Origin: JAPLLS01 sp041309145
GTDB lineage: Bacteria; Omnitrophota; Gorgyraeia; Gygaellales; Profunditerraquicolaceae
Length of the DNA stretch: 22,927 bases
Reading direction: 5' to 3'
Assembly (NCBI GenBank): GCA_041309145.1
Contig: JBFZAG010000068.1
Span: 1 to 22,927 of the forward strand
Shown: positions 22,733 through 22,927 of the stretch, piece after piece
Position numbering within the stretch: position 1 is the stretch's first letter
How the letters are laid out: every line of letters starts with the position of its first letter
Notes under the pieces: generated by a model
Database searches by the model: none
Told to the model about the DNA's origin: nothing
The model's input: the letters and a program-made list of their open reading frames with translations, nothing else
Translations under genes and position numbers: made by a program

Positions 22733-22927
22733 CTAACCTCGGTTTTTATCCTCATTCTCCAGGACTATATCCACCGCTTGGGCCATTTCATCGGCGCTTA
22801 TCGATTCCAAACATTCATGGCGGCGGCAAACCGCCAAATCGCATGGGCTGCAAAATAAATCCCTGCGAATAACAATATGTTTATTGCCTTGAGGCCACCA
22901 TAGATAAGGCACGGTCGGACCCATAGC
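22733..22927 (-). CDS. C-terminal end of a second GT9 family glycosyltransferase (partial)
   Basis: Only the last 64 residues or so are in the window; the frame is open at the edge, so the Met at 22924 is internal. The tail has the GT9 layout: GPTVPYLWW near the donor site, then a Cys cluster C-x2-C-x4-C-x4-C (SPCDLAVCRRHEC) and ISADEMAQAVDIVL. The cluster spacing is identical to that of the complete GT9 just downstream, which suggests a tandem pair of related transferases, as in heptose addition to LPS core. The stop (TAG) directly abuts the next ATG. Confidence 0.8.
   Translation of the reverse strand, partial: AMGPTVPYLWWPQGNKHIVIRRDLFCSPCDLAVCRRHECLESISADEMAQAVDIVLENEDKNRG

Overview
The window looks like a piece of a Gram-negative-type, environmental bacterial chromosome of moderate GC. 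Every gene I can support lies on the minus strand, so transcription runs from high to low coordinates. Taxonomy is inference only: a very long secreted repeat protein, an envelope glycan locus with heptosyltransferase-type GT9 enzymes, and a Y1 transposase next to a GTGCC/GGCAC palindrome would fit Omnitrophota or another poorly cultured lineage. No marker gene proves this.

Region 1 (22927 to 12791) is a compact surface-glycan locus. In transcription order it holds a GT9 glycosyltransferase cut by the window edge, a complete GT9, a WaaE/KdtX-like GT2, a SAM methyltransferase (GTG start), a DegT-type PLP aminotransferase, a radical SAM protein with a SPASM-like tail, a GT4 glycosyltransferase, a secreted/membrane protein with an eroded PHP domain, a WbqC family protein, a PIG-L deacetylase and a WecA/MraY-like phosphoglycosyl transferase. 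The largest gap is 65 bases and several junctions abut or overlap, so this is probably one operon. Together they look able to start a glycan on a lipid carrier (WecA-like), extend it (GT2, GT4, GT9) and decorate it with amino, deacetylated or methylated groups.

Region 2 (12790 to 12446) is non-coding and rich in signals: a weak candidate terminator for the glycan operon, a sigma70-type promoter with 17-bp spacing and an extended -10, an RNA matching the class I cyclic-di-GMP riboswitch (GEMM-I), a strong intrinsic terminator, and a REP-like inverted repeat just before the next start codon.

Region 3 (12445 to 1) is a three-gene unit in which each gene overlaps the next by the four bases ATGA. 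The first gene encodes an intact-looking Y1/HUH (RAYT-type) transposase domain fused to one membrane helix and a probably periplasmic domain. The second encodes a small exported protein. The third is a giant secreted protein: one frame stays open from the ATG at 10689 to base 1, at least 3,563 codons, with no stop in the window. It has a signal peptide, three roughly 90-residue N-terminal modules, an FCCH-like module, and about 29 Ig-like repeats of about 107 residues, including a recently duplicated block of about 1.3 kb.

The most unusual feature is this combination: a predicted c-di-GMP riboswitch-terminator ahead of an operon that couples a membrane-anchored transposase-like protein to a small exported protein and a giant Ig-repeat surface protein.
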